Source of the DNA: Granulicella arctica
Lineage (GTDB): Bacteria > Acidobacteriota > Terriglobia > Terriglobales > Acidobacteriaceae
DNA: 64,000 nucleotides
Assembly: GCF_013410065.1 (NCBI RefSeq)
Contig: NZ_JACCCW010000001.1
Span: forward strand, 248,001 to 312,000
Reading direction: 5' to 3'
Part shown: one piece after another, positions 62,090 through 64,000 of the stretch
Layout: every line of letters begins with the position of its first letter
Position numbering within the stretch: position 1 is the stretch's first letter
The notes under the pieces: generated by a model
What the model saw: only the letters and a program-made list of their open reading frames with translations
The model's database searches: none
Told to the model about the DNA's origin: nothing
Position numbers and translations under genes: made by a program

Positions 62090-64000
62090 ATGGTTGGAAG
62101 ATTAGGAAGTGTATCGCTCTGCGGCAAGACATATAGGTTGCTGAGTTCAATTCTTGCTGTGAGGAGCTCAAGTAGGCGCCGCACTTTCCTACGCTTGTGT
62201 CTATTGCCAGTAATATTGTTGGGGGGTGCCACCTTCCTGCAAGCTCAGCGAATTACGGCCTCTCTTGGTGGAACCGTCCGCGACCCAAATCAGCTCAACG
62301 TTCCAGGTGCCGACATCCAGGTCACCAGCCCCGCCACGGGCCAGAGCTTCACAACGCAGAGCAACGCCGACGGTCTATTTCAATTCTCGAACCTCAGTCC
62401 AGGGTCGTACACTGTCACGATCAGCGCGGCAGGCTTTCGAACGCTTGTCCAGACGGGCATCATCCTTCAAGTAGATCAGAGCGCAACGATCGACTTCAGC
62501 CTGACGCTCGGGGCAACGTCGGAGACGATCCAGGTCACAGGCACAGCGCCGCTTCTTGAGACGCAGAGCGCGGAAGTCGGGCAGGTAATCAGCAACAAAA
62601 GCATCGTCGACTTACCTCTGAACCAAAGAAATCCTTATAGTTTGATCCTCCTGGTACCGGGGGTTTCCGGCTCCGTGGGACAGAGTGGCAATGGTTTACA
62701 GTTCAACGTGAATGGCGGCCGGGCTGGAACGACCGACGTGCTCTTAGATGGAATCCCTTCCGTGCCACCCACGGATGGTTTCAATAATCTGGCTATCTTC
62801 CCGTCAGTCGATGCGACCCAGGAATTCAAGGTCATGACGAGTAATTACTCGTCGCAATTTGGACTGAGTGGCGGTGGAATTATCAACGTCGTCTACAAGT
62901 CTGGCACCAATCAGCTTCATGGGAGCGTTTACGAATTCCTCCGAAACTCGAAGATGGATGCCAATACTTATTTCAATAACCAATCGAACGTCGCCAAACC
63001 CCACACAACCCGAAGCCAGTTCGGATTTAGCCTCGGCGGCCCCGTCTTTATTCCAAAGCTCTTCGACGGACGAAACAAGCTCTTCTTCTTCGCCGATTAC
63101 GAGGGCTTGCGGCAGCAGCAGGCAACAACCCTCCTGGCAACCGTGCCCACTCTGGCCGAACGAAACGGCGATTTTTCGGCAGACACTACTTCAACCGGAG
63201 TGCCCATCATCGTCTATGACCCTTTCACGACAAGCTCCGCCAGCCCTTACACGCGAAGCCAAATTAGCTGCAACGGTGTGTTAAACGTAATTTGCCCTGC
63301 ACGTTTCGACGCGGTTGCGAAGAATCTAATTGGCTATTTCCCCAATCCCAATCGACCTGGGATCAACGGAACTCAGATAAACAATTATGCCGCCAGCGGA
63401 AGCGTTCCCTACAACATCAACCAGTGGGATGTAAAACTGGATGGAAACATGAGTGATCGGCAGCATCTGGCATTTCGCTATTCGGTCAGAAACCCCACGA
63501 ATGGAACAGCCGTACTGTTTCCAGCCGCAATTGCGATCGCACAAAATGCAAGCTCAAATACTCAGGACGCAATCGCCGGAGAGCTAGACTATACGTTCGC
63601 GCAGAGTGCGAAAAGTCTCTATGAGATTCGGTACGGAGTGACTCACCTCTATAGCCGGGTCACGACGAGAGCAGACGGATTCGATCCGACTCAACTTGGA
63701 TTTCCGTCGTACCTCGCTCAGTCCGCTCTCGCAACCTCACCAAACACACTTACCTTTCCCGGCATTGAGATGACGGGATATCTGAGTCTAGGCGACGGCA
63801 ATAGTCTGGGCAAGGGCAATCTCGGTCTACTGACACAAAGTTGGCAAATTGACAATGTTCGTGCACTCGCGCGCCACACGATTACTTACGGTGGAGAAGT
63901 TCGGAGCTTTGCGAATAACACCGGCCAGGTTGGGAGGGCAACAGGCGACTTCAACTTCAACGCGGTCGTAACGCAAGGACCCCATGCGCAGACTGCATCG
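62090..64000 (+). CDS. TonB-dependent receptor with carboxypeptidase-regulatory-like domain (3' end outside window)
   Basis: The first 637 residues of a large outer-membrane receptor that runs off the right edge. GGAGG lies seven bases before the ATG. The first 30 residues precede a signal peptide (SSRRRTFLRLCLLPVILLG, cut near LQAQ), so the leader is unusually long at about 52 residues. Next is a regulatory-like domain (ASLGGTVRDPNQLNVPGADI). The plug follows with VDLPLNQRNPYSLILLVPGV, VNGGRAGTTDVLLDGIP and VVYKSGTNQLHGSVYEFLRNSK, and then the barrel. No stop or frameshift was found in the available part. The substrate is unknown. Confidence 0.92.
   Translation, partial: MVGRLGSVSLCGKTYRLLSSILAVRSSSRRRTFLRLCLLPVILLGGATFLQAQRITASLGGTVRDPNQLNVPGADIQVTSPATGQSFTTQSNADGLFQFSNLSPGSYTVTISAAGFRTLVQTGIILQVDQSATIDFSLTLGATSETIQVTGTAPLLETQSAEVGQVISNKSIVDLPLNQRNPYSLILLVPGVSGSVGQSGNGLQFNVNGGRAGTTDVLLDGIPSVPPTDGFNNLAIFPSVDATQEFKVMTSNYSSQFGLSGGGIINVVYKSGTNQLHGSVYEFLRNSKMDANTYFNNQSNVAKPHTTRSQFGFSLGGPVFIPKLFDGRNKLFFFADYEGLRQQQATTLLATVPTLAERNGDFSADTTSTGVPIIVYDPFTTSSASPYTRSQISCNGVLNVICPARFDAVAKNLIGYFPNPNRPGINGTQINNYAASGSVPYNINQWDVKLDGNMSDRQHLAFRYSVRNPTNGTAVLFPAAIAIAQNASSNTQDAIAGELDYTFAQSAKSLYEIRYGVTHLYSRVTTRADGFDPTQLGFPSYLAQSALATSPNTLTFPGIEMTGYLSLGDGNSLGKGNLGLLTQSWQIDNVRALARHTITYGGEVRSFANNTGQVGRATGDFNFNAVVTQGPHAQTAS

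Noticed and set aside
59624..62171. Short open frames over the two inverted-repeat copies, sharing a VKSICGxAHCGVH-like peptide
   Set aside because: The shared peptide comes from the DNA repeat itself; the two frames differ outside it and lack ribosome-binding sites. Treated as a repeat, not genes.

Overview
The window comes from a member of the Acidobacteriota, most likely class Terriglobia (relatives of Granulicella, Edaphobacter or Terriglobus). This placement is an inference. It rests on the moderately high GC, the abundance of very long TonB-dependent receptors with an N-terminal carboxypeptidase-regulatory-like domain, large secreted proteins built from bacterial Ig-like repeats, and the general gene style. 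The partial 16S gene at the left edge is the sequence that would settle it.

Region 1-16.4 kb is mostly housekeeping. It holds the 5' half of a 16S rRNA gene with its leader and promoter (minus strand), a DUF4337 protein, a MarC-type membrane protein, the branched-chain aminotransferase IlvE, a small monooxygenase, a zinc-ribbon mini-protein, an NDH-2-type oxidoreductase, and a pair of secreted proteins (one with a degenerate matrixin-like motif). These are followed by thioredoxin reductase, a DUF4870-like membrane protein, a 1-Cys peroxiredoxin, YggS and YggU homologues, and an ExaC-type aldehyde dehydrogenase paired with a DUF779 protein.

Region 16.4-27.1 kb holds an aldo/keto reductase plus metallo-hydrolase pair, a sodium/solute symporter, a remarkably acidic small protein, a secreted copper amine oxidase next to a large TonB-dependent receptor, and RuvX.

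Region 27.2-37.7 kb (minus strand) is a glycan-utilisation and signalling block. A GH89 alpha-N-acetylglucosaminidase, an HGSNAT/NagX-like membrane acetyltransferase and a TonB receptor form an apparent operon. Upstream on the same strand lie a membrane-anchored regulator-like protein and a LytS/LytTR-type two-component system.

Region 37.9-62 kb is dominated by giant exported proteins: an S53 (sedolisin) peptidase, an FG-GAP/VCBS propeller protein, a siderophore-type TonB receptor, an unrecognised probable carbohydrate-active enzyme, and a roughly 2,420-residue NHL/Ig/alginate-lyase protein split by a one-base shift in a run of six C. A second copy of the membrane-anchored regulator-like protein follows, then the start of another TonB receptor running off the right edge.

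The most novel-looking signals are four. Three unrelated exported proteins share a C-terminal tail with two membrane segments, a basic loop and an internal lipobox-like cysteine 42-50 residues from the end. Two paralogous membrane-anchored regulator-like proteins each sit upstream of a glycan-degrading gene. The GH89/acetyltransferase operon resembles two consecutive steps of lysosomal heparan-sulfate breakdown. Several families of palindromic intergenic repeats are also present. No tRNA gene, CRISPR array, intact insertion sequence or prophage was seen.
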